DNA from: Maratus speciosus
Taxonomy: Eukaryota; Arthropoda; Arachnida; Araneae; Salticidae
Reading direction: 5' to 3'
Length of the DNA stretch: 64,000 nucleotides
Assembly (NCBI GenBank): GCA_963932465.1
Contig: OZ010793.1
Location: 254,893,333-254,957,332 of the forward strand
Shown: piece by piece, positions 53,986 to 64,000 of the stretch
Layout: each line of letters opens with the position of its first letter
Position numbering within the stretch: position 1 is the first letter of the stretch
Program-made: the position numbers and the translations under genes
The notes under the pieces: model-generated
Told to the model about the DNA's origin: nothing
The model's input: only the letters and a program-made list of their open reading frames with translations
Databases searched by the model: none

Positions 53986-54132
53986 CTCTAAAAACATGCT
54001 GCGGATGACTGTAACAACATCCTAAAATTCCATTACCACCAGCGATCTACCAATCCCGAATTTAGTTTATATTCGTTTCATATATTCTTATTCGTTTGTG
54101 CGGCCCTGTAAAATAATTATCAATATTATATA

Positions 54133-54477
54133 CAGTAAAACCTCTGAATAGCGGACACCCCGAGAATGCAGAATTTGTCCTCTATTTAGAGGTGACCGCT
54201 ACTGAGAGTAAAACATGTACAGTTATTTAAGAGTTGATAATCGAAAAAATGTCCGCTAAATAGAGGTATCCGCTAATCGGGTGTGTCCGCTATGGAGGTT
54301 TTACCAGTAAAACTTCTGAATAGCGAACACCTTGGGAGGGCAGAATTTGTCCTCTATTTGGAGGTATCCGCTACTGAGAGTAAAAAATGTACAGTTATTT
54401 AAGGGTTGGTAATCGAAAAAATGCCCGCTAAATAGAGTGTCCACTAATCGGGTGTGTCCGTTATGGAGGTTTTACTG
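54133..54477. mobile_element. Two pogo/Tigger-type MITEs fused head to tail
   Basis: Copy 1 (54133-54304) starts cagtaaaacctctgaatagc and ends atggaggttttac. Copy 2 (54305-54477) starts cagtaaaacttctgaatagc and ends atggaggttttactg. The inner order (ctctatttagaggt, ccgctactgagagtaaaa, aaaaaatgtccgctaaatag) is the same in both. At the junction the last bases of copy 1 and the TA are missing. TA precedes the first copy. Confidence 0.88.
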
Positions 54478-54479
54478 CA

Positions 54480-55195
54480 TAATAATATCATCCTTTACAA
54501 GAAAATTGCATGCTGTATTATAGACAGACAGACATCCAGAGAAAGGTAACCTCCCGGATCAATAAACACTCATGTCTTGTCTTTTGTTTTAGTCATCCAC
54601 AATTGTATGTCATACAGCATGCCAGATATTATACAACAGGCTAAAAACGGTCACCGTGGTACGAAATACTGTATTATTATTTGTTTGCCCACCAAAACTG
54701 GTTGCCACGGGTTGTTGCAAGGTTTGTAATCACGTGGTTGAAACTGATCTATTCAATATTACTGCGTGCGTATTTTTTTTTATTTGCTCCATGTGTTTAA
54801 ACCAGTTGTCTACGAAAACATCAACCGGTGAAAGTGACGCACACCAAATTTCTGTGACGTATGCAGATAAATTGTGCTTTTTTAAGAGTTTTTTCTATAT
54901 AATTTTTAAACGGTTTGGAACTTATTTTTCATAGTAGGTGCATTCAGTAGGCGACCCTCATAGGTACCTTCTGGTGCAATCAGAAACGACATCCGACAAA
55001 TATTTTTTGAGTTATGCTTGACGAAAGGTTTTTATTAGGCTTTTTTTTTAGTAGGACATGGCGTTAATATCCATCGTAGTAGTAAAGTGTCCGGACAGTA
55101 ATATTTCGCTGAGTATTAGCCTTCGCTTCGCTCAGACAATAAATAATAATTTAGAAAATATTTTGACACTTTTATGCTCAATTAATACGCTCATT
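54480..55195. other. Non-genic stretch with a 115-codon chance-like frame
   Basis: A + strand frame is open from about 54592 to 54934 without an ATG near its start. It is rich in Cys, Phe, Val and Lys. It follows a ttttgttttag acceptor-like string but has no partner exon that I can find, so I do not call a gene. Confidence 0.35.
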
Positions 55196-55199
55196 TCAG

Positions 55200-58130
55200 T
55201 ATTCATTTGAAGTTTTGAATTTTTTAGAAACCATCTTCTTACATCTTAAAATTAACTATCATGTCAAATTACAAGTCCTACCCCCTCTCTCAACATAAAT
55301 GGCTATGTTGAAATAGGAACTGTCACCATTAATTTGCCAACATTAATTTTGAAATTGGTTTGTTATTTCCTAATATTCCACAGAAACGTAATTTAGAACG
55401 CTTTTAAAGGCCTTTTTTAGAGCGTTTGTTTTTCCTGTGAACCCCAGGTGGTAGAATTATCGGCATAAAACATAGCGTGTTTAGGATCAGAGACTGTTAC
55501 CATTGATTCGCAACTATAACTTTTATATTTGGTTTATATTCCCTGAAATTGCGTAGAAATCGTAATTTAGGACTTTTTTAGAATGCTTTTCGCACCTCCC
55601 CTTCACTTCACCCCTTTTAATTCGAATTTATTTTCGTCAGTCCTTCGAGGGCATTTATATTTTATAAGTACCTACCATGCCATATTTAAAGTTTCTAGCC
55701 TCTTCAGTATCACAGGAATCGCAATTTAGAAAGTTTTTAGCTACTGCAACCCTCTGGTGGTAGTGGCACAGACATAAAATATAGCTTATGTTTGAGCAGG
55801 TTCTATCACCAACAATTTGTCATCATGATTTTTTTAATAGGTTTGGTATTCGATAAGATTACATAAAAATTGTAATTTATAACGCTTTTCGCTCACTTCA
55901 TCTTTTTAAATTTGAAATTTTCTTTCGACAGTTCTTAGAAAGAAGTTGCATCTTGTAAGTAAATACCATGCCATACTTCAAAGTGTTAGACACTTCAGTT
56001 ATGCAAAAAACGCAAATTAGAACATGTTTTGCTTTTGCAACCCTCAGATGGTAGTGACAGCAACATAAAATATAACCTATGTTATAGAAGGGACTGTCAC
56101 CATTGATTTGCAACCATTACTTTTGAAATAGCTTTGGAATTTCCTGAGATTGAGTAGAAATCGCAATTTAGAACGTTTTTAGAACGCTTTTCGCGCATTT
56201 TCACCCCTTTTTAAATTTTCATTTTTTTCCAAACTGTTCTTAAAGATCATTTATATGTAATAAATATGTACCTTTCCTAATTTTAAGTTGCTAGCCCCTA
56301 CTGATCACAAAAATCGAAATTTGGAACGCTTTTTTGCTCCTGCAACGTCTAGGTTATAGTGATACCGAGTTAAAATAGCGTCTATGTTAGAGCAGAGGCT
56401 GTCAGCCTCAATTTCTTACCATTACTTTTGAAATCAGTTTGATTCTTCCTGAGATATTGGTGACAAATCGGCATTTAGAACGTTTTCAGAACGCTTTTCG
56501 CTCCTGCATCTCCTCTGGGGTAGTGAAAACAGATATAAAATGTAGCCTATCTTGGAGCAAGATCTGTCCTCATCATTTTTAAACCATTATATTTGAAATC
56601 GGTTCAGTATTTCCTGAGATTGCTAGAAATCACAATTTAGAACGTTTTTTACAACGCTTTTTGCGCATTTTGACCCCCCCCCCTTTTAAATTTCGACTTT
56701 TTTAGGAAATGTCCATAGAGATCATTGATATTTTATAACTAACTACCATTCTAAATTTCACGATTCAAGGCCCTTCGGTCACGCAAAAACCGCAATTTAG
56801 AACGTTTTTCTCCTGCACCCCGTTTGGGGTAGTGGCACCGACATGAAATATAGCCTATGTTGGAGTAAGGGTTTTCACCATCATTTTGACGCCATTATTT
56901 TTTTAATCGGTTTGGTATTTCCTGTGATTGTGTAGAAATCACCATTTAGAACGCTTTTCGCGCATTTTCACCCCCTTTTAAATTTCGAATTGTTTAAGAA
57001 CTGTTCTTATAAATCCTTTATATCTAATAAGTAGCTGATACTTCAAATTTCATATTTCTAGGCCCTTTAATAACACATAAATCGCATTTTTAGAACGTTT
57101 TTTGCTCCTACACCCCCTTTGGGGTAGTGGCACCGACATAAAACATCGCCTATCTTGGAGCAAACGTTGTCACTATCATTTTGACACCAATATTTTTTAA
57201 ATCGGTTTGGTATTTCCTGAGATTATGTAGAAACTACCATTTAGAACGTTTTTTAGAACGCTTTTTGTGCATTTTCACCCCTTTTAAATTTCGAATTGTT
57301 TAAGAACTGTTTTTAGAAATCCTTTATATCTAATAAGTAGCTGATACTTCTAATTTCATATTTATAGGACCATCAGTAACACATAAATCGCATTTTCAGA
57401 ATGTTTTTTGCTCCTACACCCCCTTCGGGGTAGTGGCACCGACATAAAACACCACCTATCTTGGAGCAAACGTTGTCACTATCATTTTGACACCAATATT
57501 TTTTAAATCGGTTTGGTATTTCCTGAGATTATGTAGAAACTACCATTTAGAACGTTTTTTAGAACGCTTTTTGTGCATTTTCACCCCTTTTAAATTTCGA
57601 ATTGTTTATGAACTGTTCTTAGACATCATTTATATCTGATAAGTAACTAATATTCCAAATTTAATATTTCTAGGCCCTTCAGTAACGCAAAAATCGCATT
57701 TTTAGAACGTTTTTTGCTCCTGCACCCCCTTTGGGGTAGTGGCACCGACATACGATATAGCCTATGTTCTAAGTTGGACTAACACCATCATTTTGATACC
57801 ATTACTTTTAAAATCGGTTTGGTATTTCCTGAGATTATGTAGAAAATACCCTTTAGAACGTTTTTTGTGCATTTTCATCACTTTTAAATTTCGAATTGTA
57901 TAAGAACTGTTCTTAGACATCATTTATATCTTATAAGTAACTAATATTCCAAATTTCATATTTCTAGGCCCTTCAGTAACGCAAAAATCGCATTTTTAGA
58001 ACGTTTTTTGCTCATGCACCCCCTTTGGGGTAGTGGCGCCGACATAAGATATAGCCTATGTTCTAAGTTGGACTAACACCATCATTTTGATACCATTACT
58101 TTTGGAATCGGTTCGGTAGTTCCTGAGCTT
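55200..58130. repeat. Satellite array, about 10 units of ~300 bp
   Basis: Each unit has ttgctcctgcaccccctttg, gggtagtggcaccgacataa, atagcctatgtt, caccatcattttgacaccat, atcggtttggtatttcctga, agaacgctttt, cattttcacccctttt, ttaagaactgttctta and taggcccttcagtaacgcaa. Units at 57.0-58.1 kb are close copies; those at 55.2-56.4 kb are more worn, so the array probably grew at its right side. Two older units lie at 49.8-50.4 kb. Confidence 0.88.
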
Positions 58131-58177
58131 ACCTCCTATAAATAAACAATTTTTTCCTCTTTATAATAGGAGTATAG

Positions 58178-58620
58178 ATTAAACAAAAACCTAATTTGAA
58201 GAACAAATTAACCCGGGAGAACTCGCTAGTGAACTCGCTAGAGAACTCGCTAGTCGTTTTACATTTTTCAGTTGTAAATATTTGTATTGCAGATTTTGTA
58301 TTATTTTTATGATGATTGTGCATAAAATGATAAGATACATGCAAAACACAAAACTTTAAAAAAGTCTAAGATTTATTTCGATTTCATTTTAACGGAATCT
58401 AAGTTTTTAGGGCGTTTAAAGTGTCATGTTGTATGAATTTTATTTATATTTTTTAATATTCAATTGGTTTAACTTATTTGTTACAAAAATTTAACATTAA
58501 ATGTAGAACGAGTTGAATGAAATATCTTAATATTTATTCCCTTCTTAGGCTTAAACAATGTAGGAAATATATATATATATATATTTTAATTTGTTCTTCA
58601 AATTAGGTTTTTGTTTAATA
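58178..58620. mobile_element. ~440-bp MITE with perfect 33-bp TIRs
   Basis: attaaacaaaaacctaattt plus gaagaacaaatta at the left is exactly inverted at 58587-58620. Inside, the 11-base piece gaactcgctag occurs three times at 58217-58252, and an (AT)n run lies at about 58567-58585. No coding frame. The target duplication is unclear. Confidence 0.85.
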
Positions 58621-59765
58621 TGTCAAGTTTTTTAATAACTACTGCATTAAGACGAACACATTTCAAAATTAATGGAGGGTACCATTATCAGGCTTTCATT
58701 CATGCGGTATCGTATCACAATTTGGGATGCAATTTGCCTTTGTATAATTCAAAATGTTTCACCAGTGCAGTAATGCAAGTTGCTGTACTTTGGCCAAAAA
58801 CTTCCAATCTGAACGTAAAAAAATCTGTTTGAAAATGTCATTTTTTTTCTACTATGACGCCATATTCAACTTCTTTTTAATTCTTAAAAAACACTATTTC
58901 AGTTATTTTTCACGTGAAAATCATTCAACTAAAAACAAACAAATTATTATTACGGCTTTTGAATTATTGGAACAATGAAAAAAAAAAATGTTAAATTTCA
59001 TTGAAAAAATGTCCGTTGATTCTCAATGGAAAAAGCGAAATTTGGAATTATTAAGAAAAATATTCGAAAAATGTAAATAAAAATTAGCACATGTTACTCT
59101 CTGGGTTATAATTCACCCATATGCAAAGGCATTTTATCATCCGTTTTGACCCTCACGTCAGGAAAACATTTTCACACTTTAAATTTATAATATTATTAGA
59201 ATTAGTAAAGAATATAAAAATGTGTGGCATCAGGGACAAAAAGGTGGGAAGAAAAAAATGAAAAAGTTATGAGCTCCATAGGCTTTTCTATGTTAAATTA
59301 ACATAGGGAAGTGACACTGGAAATAAATAAGTATTGCGCTGCCACGTAATACTTAAATCTAATCGAGTGATTTAAATCATTTATTAAAATAACAAGAAAA
59401 ACTTATATTTTTGTAACAATCAATGATCAAAATTTTTAACAAATGTATTTAGCACTTGCACTTGCCATTTTCTACAGCAGAATTAATTGGTAAATCGACA
59501 GAAATAATCATTTTAAGAATATGAAAAAAAATAAAATAAAGATAAATTATTTAATAGAAATTAAATTATCTCTTAACCGGATTAAACGTTTTAAGCAATA
59601 AGTCTTGAGTTCAGCAATGTTTTATCTTGAGACGATCTTTCTCAGGCTGTCAAATCCTGAAATTTTATTACAAACCATTTTTTTGACAGCATTTTCTGGA
59701 CGATCTTTTCCTTTACCAAAAAAATGGAAAAATTACAAGATTTTTTAGTTTCAAAATAAAGGCAC
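58621..59765. other. Non-genic stretch
   Basis: AT-rich. At 58840-58980 there is a loose third copy of the dispersed repeat of 7.8 and 50.8 kb (tatgacgccatattcaactt, ttttcacgtgaaaatc). No gene is seen. Confidence 0.4.
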
Positions 59766-59769
59766 TTGC

Positions 59770-60420
59770 ACACAAATAATAATAAAAAAGAAAAGTGCCC
59801 AGATAAACTGATGGCATTGAGCTCACAGGTTATTCACACTAATTGTATATTATACTACCCTCGAAAAATAAATTAAGGGGGTGGGATTAGCCTCCCCCCG
59901 TTTCCCCTCTTTATACTTAACCAATGAGCCTCCAAATGTCATCAGAAAAGCGCTTTATCGAAATAAACCGGTATACCAAATTTGAAGCAAATCGGATAGA
60001 AAATCCATTTACCCAAATTAAGGGGATATTAGCAACCCCCTTTATATTTAACCAACGAACATTAAAATCTAATCAGGGAAGCGCTGTATCAGAATAAACC
60101 GGTATACCAAATCGGATAGAAAAACCCATCTATCTAAATTAAGGGGGGTATTAGCCCCCCTTTAGGATTAAACAATGGATCTTCAAATCTAATCAGGGAA
60201 GCGCCTTATCAGAATTAACCGGTATACCAAATTTGAAGAAAATCTGATAATTCGGATTGAAAAACCCATTTAATAAGTTACCATAAGGGGGGAGGTTAGC
60301 CCCTGTTACCCGCTTTATACTTAAGAGGCTACTTCAGTCAAGTGAAAAGACCCGTTCGCTAATGCTAATCCTATGGAAGAAATTTATAACGATATCTCGG
60401 TTGCATTTCAATATTTTTAA

Positions 60421-60452
<32 letters not shown>

Positions 60453-60880
60453 GCATTGGATAGCTGAGATCGATCTGTACAAAGGCCGTTTTTTACATTT
60501 TCTATTTTGTTCACAGATATTTTTCATGAGGACGCTTTCATTTTCGGAACCGGTTTTGAAACTGAAAGCATCCTCATAAAAAAATTTGTAATCAAAATCG
60601 AACAAGTAAAAAACGGCCTGCATACCGATCGATCTCAGGTATCCAATGCAAAAGACATTTAAAAATATTGAAATGCAACCGAGATATCGTTATAAATTTC
60701 TTCCATAGGATTAGCATTTGCGAACGGGTCTTTTCATTTGACTGAAGTAGCCTCTTAACCAATGAACCTCAAAACTAATCAGAGAAGCGTTTTATCAGAA
60801 TAAACCTCCAGAATGAACCAAGAAAATTTTTTTGAAGCAAATCGGATATTTCTATCAAGAGATATCGCGTTACGTACATA
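59770..60880. repeat. Satellite-bearing repeat, copy B (copy A at 42620)
   Basis: It starts aaaagtgcccagataaactg and atggcattgagctcacaggt, holds units with aaattaaggggg, ccctttatacttaaccaa, atctaatcagggaagcgc and aaaccggtataccaaattt, and ends gatatttctatcaagagata then tcgcgttacgtacata. These match copy A at both ends. A 430-bp TTAA-type MITE is inserted at 60325-60754. Confidence 0.8.
60325..60754. mobile_element. 430-bp MITE with TTAA target duplication
   Basis: gaggctacttcagtcaagtg at 60325 is inverted at the right end (catttgactgaagtagcctc, to 60754), with arms of well over 100 bp (aacgatatctcggttgcatt / aatgcaaccgagatatcgtt). It is flanked by TTAA at 60321-60324 and 60755-60758, and removing it restores the unit sequence tatacttaaccaatgaacc seen in copy A. 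A TTAA duplication is the mark of piggyBac-type transposition. A T-only run of about 26 bases lies inside at about 60427-60452. Confidence 0.93.
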
Positions 60881-60918
60881 CGTACCTACACACATATATT
60901 ACAGAATACTTATTGGTG

Positions 60919-61340
60919 TTATGCACCTCCGGTGTCCGCCCCCCCCCCCCACTTTGCCCCCACGGGGGTACTTTTCTAAATGTAGCCGAGACCCCTCATG
61001 TGACCTATTGTTGGAAAGGCCTGTGACCACTTACACATGTTATGCACCTCCCGCGGCCCCCCCCCAACTTTGTCCCACGGAGGCCATTTTTATAAATTTA
61101 GCCGGGACCTTTCATGTGACGTTTCTAAATTTACCCGAGACCCCCTTATGATATATTGTCGGAAAGACCTGCGACCACTTATCCACGTTATGCACCTCCC
61201 GCGCCCTTCCCCCCCGGGGAGGGCATTTTTATAAATTCAGATCGAGATCCCTCATGTGACATATAGTTGGAAAGGCCTAATGCCCCATGGCGACTTATTC
61301 ATATTATGCAGCTGCTGTGCTCCTCCCCTCACTTTGCCCC
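60919..61340. repeat. GC-rich degenerate tandem repeat
   Basis: ttatgcacctcc-type starts occur at about 60919, 61040, 61189 and 61304. Each is followed by a C run and catttttataaatt-agc-gagac-cc-catgtgac and ttggaaaggcct. Unit lengths vary (115-149 bp) by internal loss. It stands out from the AT-rich surroundings, and its C runs open several meaningless frames. Confidence 0.7.
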
Positions 61341-61890
61341 CACCCCCCCAGGGATCCGGTCCGAGGTTCGTGATTATCTTTTTACACGATTTTGTAGTGC
61401 GTGCACACTACGCTTGCTATACGGTGCCTTATATAGCGGGGAGCCAGTTCGAGATTTCATATTACATGATTACGTATAAATTAGAGGCCCCGACTCATTC
61501 CAGTTCATCAGCAGACGATTCTTGATAAATTTATGATGTATAAAAGCAATTGACAAACTGGAGTTATCGAGAAAATTTTTACACAATCGAAAAATATCGA
61601 GATGTCCATACAATCGAGAAAATCGATAAAAACATCTCGTTATCGCCCATCACTAACAGAAACGGCGGCCACATTAGCTCTCAGGCTTTGATAGCTTGTG
61701 AGCTAAAAATGATTTCAAGAATGTGTCAGAATCAGAAAGTAGTCACCTTGGATTTGAGAACAACAGCCTTAAGCTGGTTAAAAACAAAGCTTGCCATGAA
61801 ATGGCACGATTCTAACTGATTAAATACGCTAAAATGAGTTTATGTTGTCAATTAATGGTTTACAATCTGAGCTGACATGTTACATTCTAG
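61341..61890. other. Non-genic stretch
   Basis: A few tcgagaaaat/atcgagat pieces at 61565-61640; otherwise nothing recognised. Confidence 0.4.
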
Positions 61891-62596
61891 TACAGATCGA
61901 CCGAAAATACGGTTTCGTTTCCAGCTCAAAATCTGAGTTTCATCGAAAATGCTGCTGAAAATTCGGTCAGGCCGAAGCTATCTGTATTCCAAAAATCTCG
62001 TTTCTTCCTCGGAAAATTTCAACATTACTCATTGATATGCGCTGTATCGGCTCAAATGAGAGACTCTTTTATTTATTGCTATGAACTTCGCTGTTTATAA
62101 TTATCAGTCATGACTGACTCAAGTCATGAGTGCAAATTGTAAAGCAAGCGATGCATATATGACTAAACTTTGAAGACGCTTTTCACTTGCTCATTAAAAG
62201 CTTCAGACTTGACATGACAGTAATAGAACATTTTTACTTTGAAACCGCAGAAGTGTTTTGAATACTATTTTAAAAAGTTCTAGTATAAGAGATGATCATT
62301 TACAAAATCATTATAAAAGATAAATTGCGGTATGTATACTGAAAAGATTGTTTAATTAGATGAAATTCGTATAATTAGAATATCATTCTGTATCGCAGAT
62401 GAGTTAATTACATTTTATTTTATATGAAAATAAAAAGTTTTGGTCAGAGAGACAGATAACTTGGGAGATACGTATAATTAATAATTATGCATGTGTTAAT
62501 TTCTTCAAAAAAAGAATTGGCCATTTTCGTTTTCGTCCGAAAAAAGGCAGATTACCGAAATTCTGCGTCGATATAAGTTTCAGTCGATCTTTACAT
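61891..62596. repeat. Possible MITE with agatcgac-cgaaa ends
   Basis: agatcgaccgaaa at 61894 and tttcagtcgatct ending at about 62590 are inverted with one mismatch. Inner motifs (cggtttcgtttcc, gaaattctgcgtcg) are also partly inverted. The borders are uncertain and no target duplication is clear. Confidence 0.4.
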
Positions 62597-62891
62597 ACTA
62601 CTCAGTAATTTGAGTGATATAACAATGCTTATATTAAAGCTAATTAAAAATGAATATTTTTCTGAAAAATGGGGTTGAAACAATTAGAATCTTGCCATTC
62701 ACATTAATTTCATTTTAGAAGTTTCTAATATTCTTAAAATAGTCATTTCTGAAATTTTAGACAGTTTGACTCATAGGCCGGATAAAATGCAAACATACTA
62801 AATATGGTAATATGCATAATATTTAATATGCATAATTATATGTTTTGTCTAAATTTATATAAAATAAGCTTTTAAATTGTATATTATATTT

Positions 62892-63424
62892 AGTAGAGCA
62901 CCGATTATCAGGACGGATCGGGACCGAGGCCGACCCGGTTAATGAAATATCTGGATAATTGGACAACTTTAAAAAACGCCTGTGGCAATGTTTTTAAGGT
63001 CACTTCTCTTCACACTTTTTCCAGTCTTAGGACTGGCAATTGTGGTAGTACACATTTTAGCATGCGTGTTTAGAAGTTATGTTTTAATTATTATTATTTT
63101 TCTACAAAATTGGTACAAAGTTATACATAGAAGTACACATCAGAATTATTACATGTATATATATACATACACTATACAGTATGTACATTTAAAAAATATT
63201 CATTGTGATAGGGAATTCTTATTCTAGGGAATAATTTCTGTTTTTGCATTTGTTGGCGATTTTATTATTTCAGGATTAATAAACGGTTATTCAAAGGTTA
63301 ACTTTCGTGACATCCAGTCAAATTTATCTTACCAAGCCTAAAGAAATTTCACTTAAAATTTTTTGGAGAAGGTTGTAAAAAAAGATAAGGTCTTTGATCA
63401 ATCCGGTTAATCGGCGCTCTACTG
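62892..63424. mobile_element. 533-bp Tigger-type MITE
   Basis: agtagagcaccgattatc near 62892 mirrors aatcggcgctctactg ending at 63424, followed by TA. The inner pieces gacccggttaat and atccggttaat are also paired. The left end seems to lack the first C of CAGTAGAGC. A short (TA/TG) simple repeat lies at about 63153-63170. Confidence 0.8.
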
Positions 63425-64000
63425 TACTATAATTAGTATTTTAATGAATTATGAAAAAAATATATTTATTTCTTTACAGAGATTAGTAACAGAGTTATAA
63501 GTACTATTAATAATAAACTAAGAATAATCGTATTTGAGGCTTAAAAACAATTTATTTTAATCATCTTGAAAAAGACTTTACGTAAATAACTGTCCCCTAA
63601 ATAGCTAATAAAAATATCTACCTATTTGTGCCTAGCGCCCTATATTTTGTATGTTACAAAAAGGCATAAAAAATAGGCTTGAACATATAATTTCACAATT
63701 TAAAAAAATATATGTATTTCAAAGAAGTCTACAAGCTAAGATTATGACATTTATTTGGATCCTTGATATAAAAAACACAAAAAAACTTACTTTTTACATT
63801 TCATCATCTTAAAAAATGAAAAATCTATAAATACTGAAAAAAAAAATTTTTCATTTCAGCAAATAAATATCCACCTTATGCTGTCCTCTCCCAGTAACAG
63901 ATAAAGACATTTATAGATAATTATTTCACACAATTTTCATGTTATAAAGAAGAAGAAAATTATACAAATTTATTAAAATTCGAAGCGTCCCAAAAACGGG
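63425..64000. other. Non-genic right edge
   Basis: AT-rich with A and T runs. No feature is supported up to the window end. Confidence 0.4.

Noticed and set aside
54592..54934. A 115-codon open frame with Cys-rich start
   Set aside because: No ATG near its start, no family likeness, no partner exon or donor, and it sits among repeats. Most likely chance.
13538..58130. Regular satellite arrays considered as CRISPR arrays
   Set aside because: Units of 145-300 bp are repeated throughout their length with no short repeat plus unique spacer pattern, and the genome is eukaryotic.
60813..61525. Several Pro- and Cys-rich + strand ORFs
   Set aside because: Produced by C-rich tandem units with few stops; no start context, splice sites or known domain.

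Overview
The window looks like AT-rich, intron-rich, repeat-dense nuclear DNA from an arthropod. A spider or related arachnid is my best guess, because the Tc1-type transposase at 6.1-7.1 kb is of a kind I associate with orb-weaver genomes; the sequence alone does not prove this. There are no rRNA genes, confident tRNA genes, CRISPR arrays or bacterial-style operons.

The one host gene I can support is on the + strand and covers 11712-47839. Five short coding exons (11712-11772, 18126-18227, 25662-25849, 40377-40527, 47643-47839) all have GT donors and AG acceptors and join in one frame of 699 nt including the stop. They encode a 232-residue protein with an N-terminal signal peptide, an acidic Tyr-rich ectodomain, a charged helical stalk, one membrane segment and a Cys-containing cytoplasmic tail. 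I do not recognise the family. Its four introns (about 6.4, 7.4, 14.5 and 7.1 kb) are packed with mobile elements.

Region by region. 1-1.2 kb: AT-rich degenerate repeat. 1.2-7.4 kb: a Tc1-like transposon inserted in a (TA)n tract, itself split by an intact, very young Ty3/gypsy element (mag-like) with identical 219-bp LTRs. 7.8-10.8 kb: a dispersed repeat and a 5'-truncated, broken RTE-type LINE. 11.7 kb: exon 1. 12-18 kb (intron 1): MITEs, a satellite-bearing element at 13.5-14.6 kb and a roughly 13-copy satellite at 16-17.9 kb. 18.1 kb: exon 2. 19-25.5 kb (intron 2): a mariner-type relic and two MITEs. 25.7 kb: exon 3. 26-40.4 kb (intron 3): foldback elements, a 3.5-kb TIR element, and a CAGGGTG-ended MITE that received both a hAT-like element and a dead Tigger/pogo element. 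40.4 kb: exon 4, squeezed between two long foldback elements. 40.7-47.6 kb (intron 4): satellites, a 30-bp minisatellite and a hAT transposase scrap. 47.6 kb: exon 5 and poly(A) signals. 47.9-64 kb: no host gene seen; a 0.3-kb satellite about 3 kb long, several satellite-bearing elements, Tigger-type MITEs and a TTAA-flanked MITE.

A theme of the window is non-autonomous elements whose core is a tandem array of 145-175 bp units. Two of them carry the same short sequence at the left end and in a hairpin at the right end, which resembles Helentron-type non-autonomous elements.
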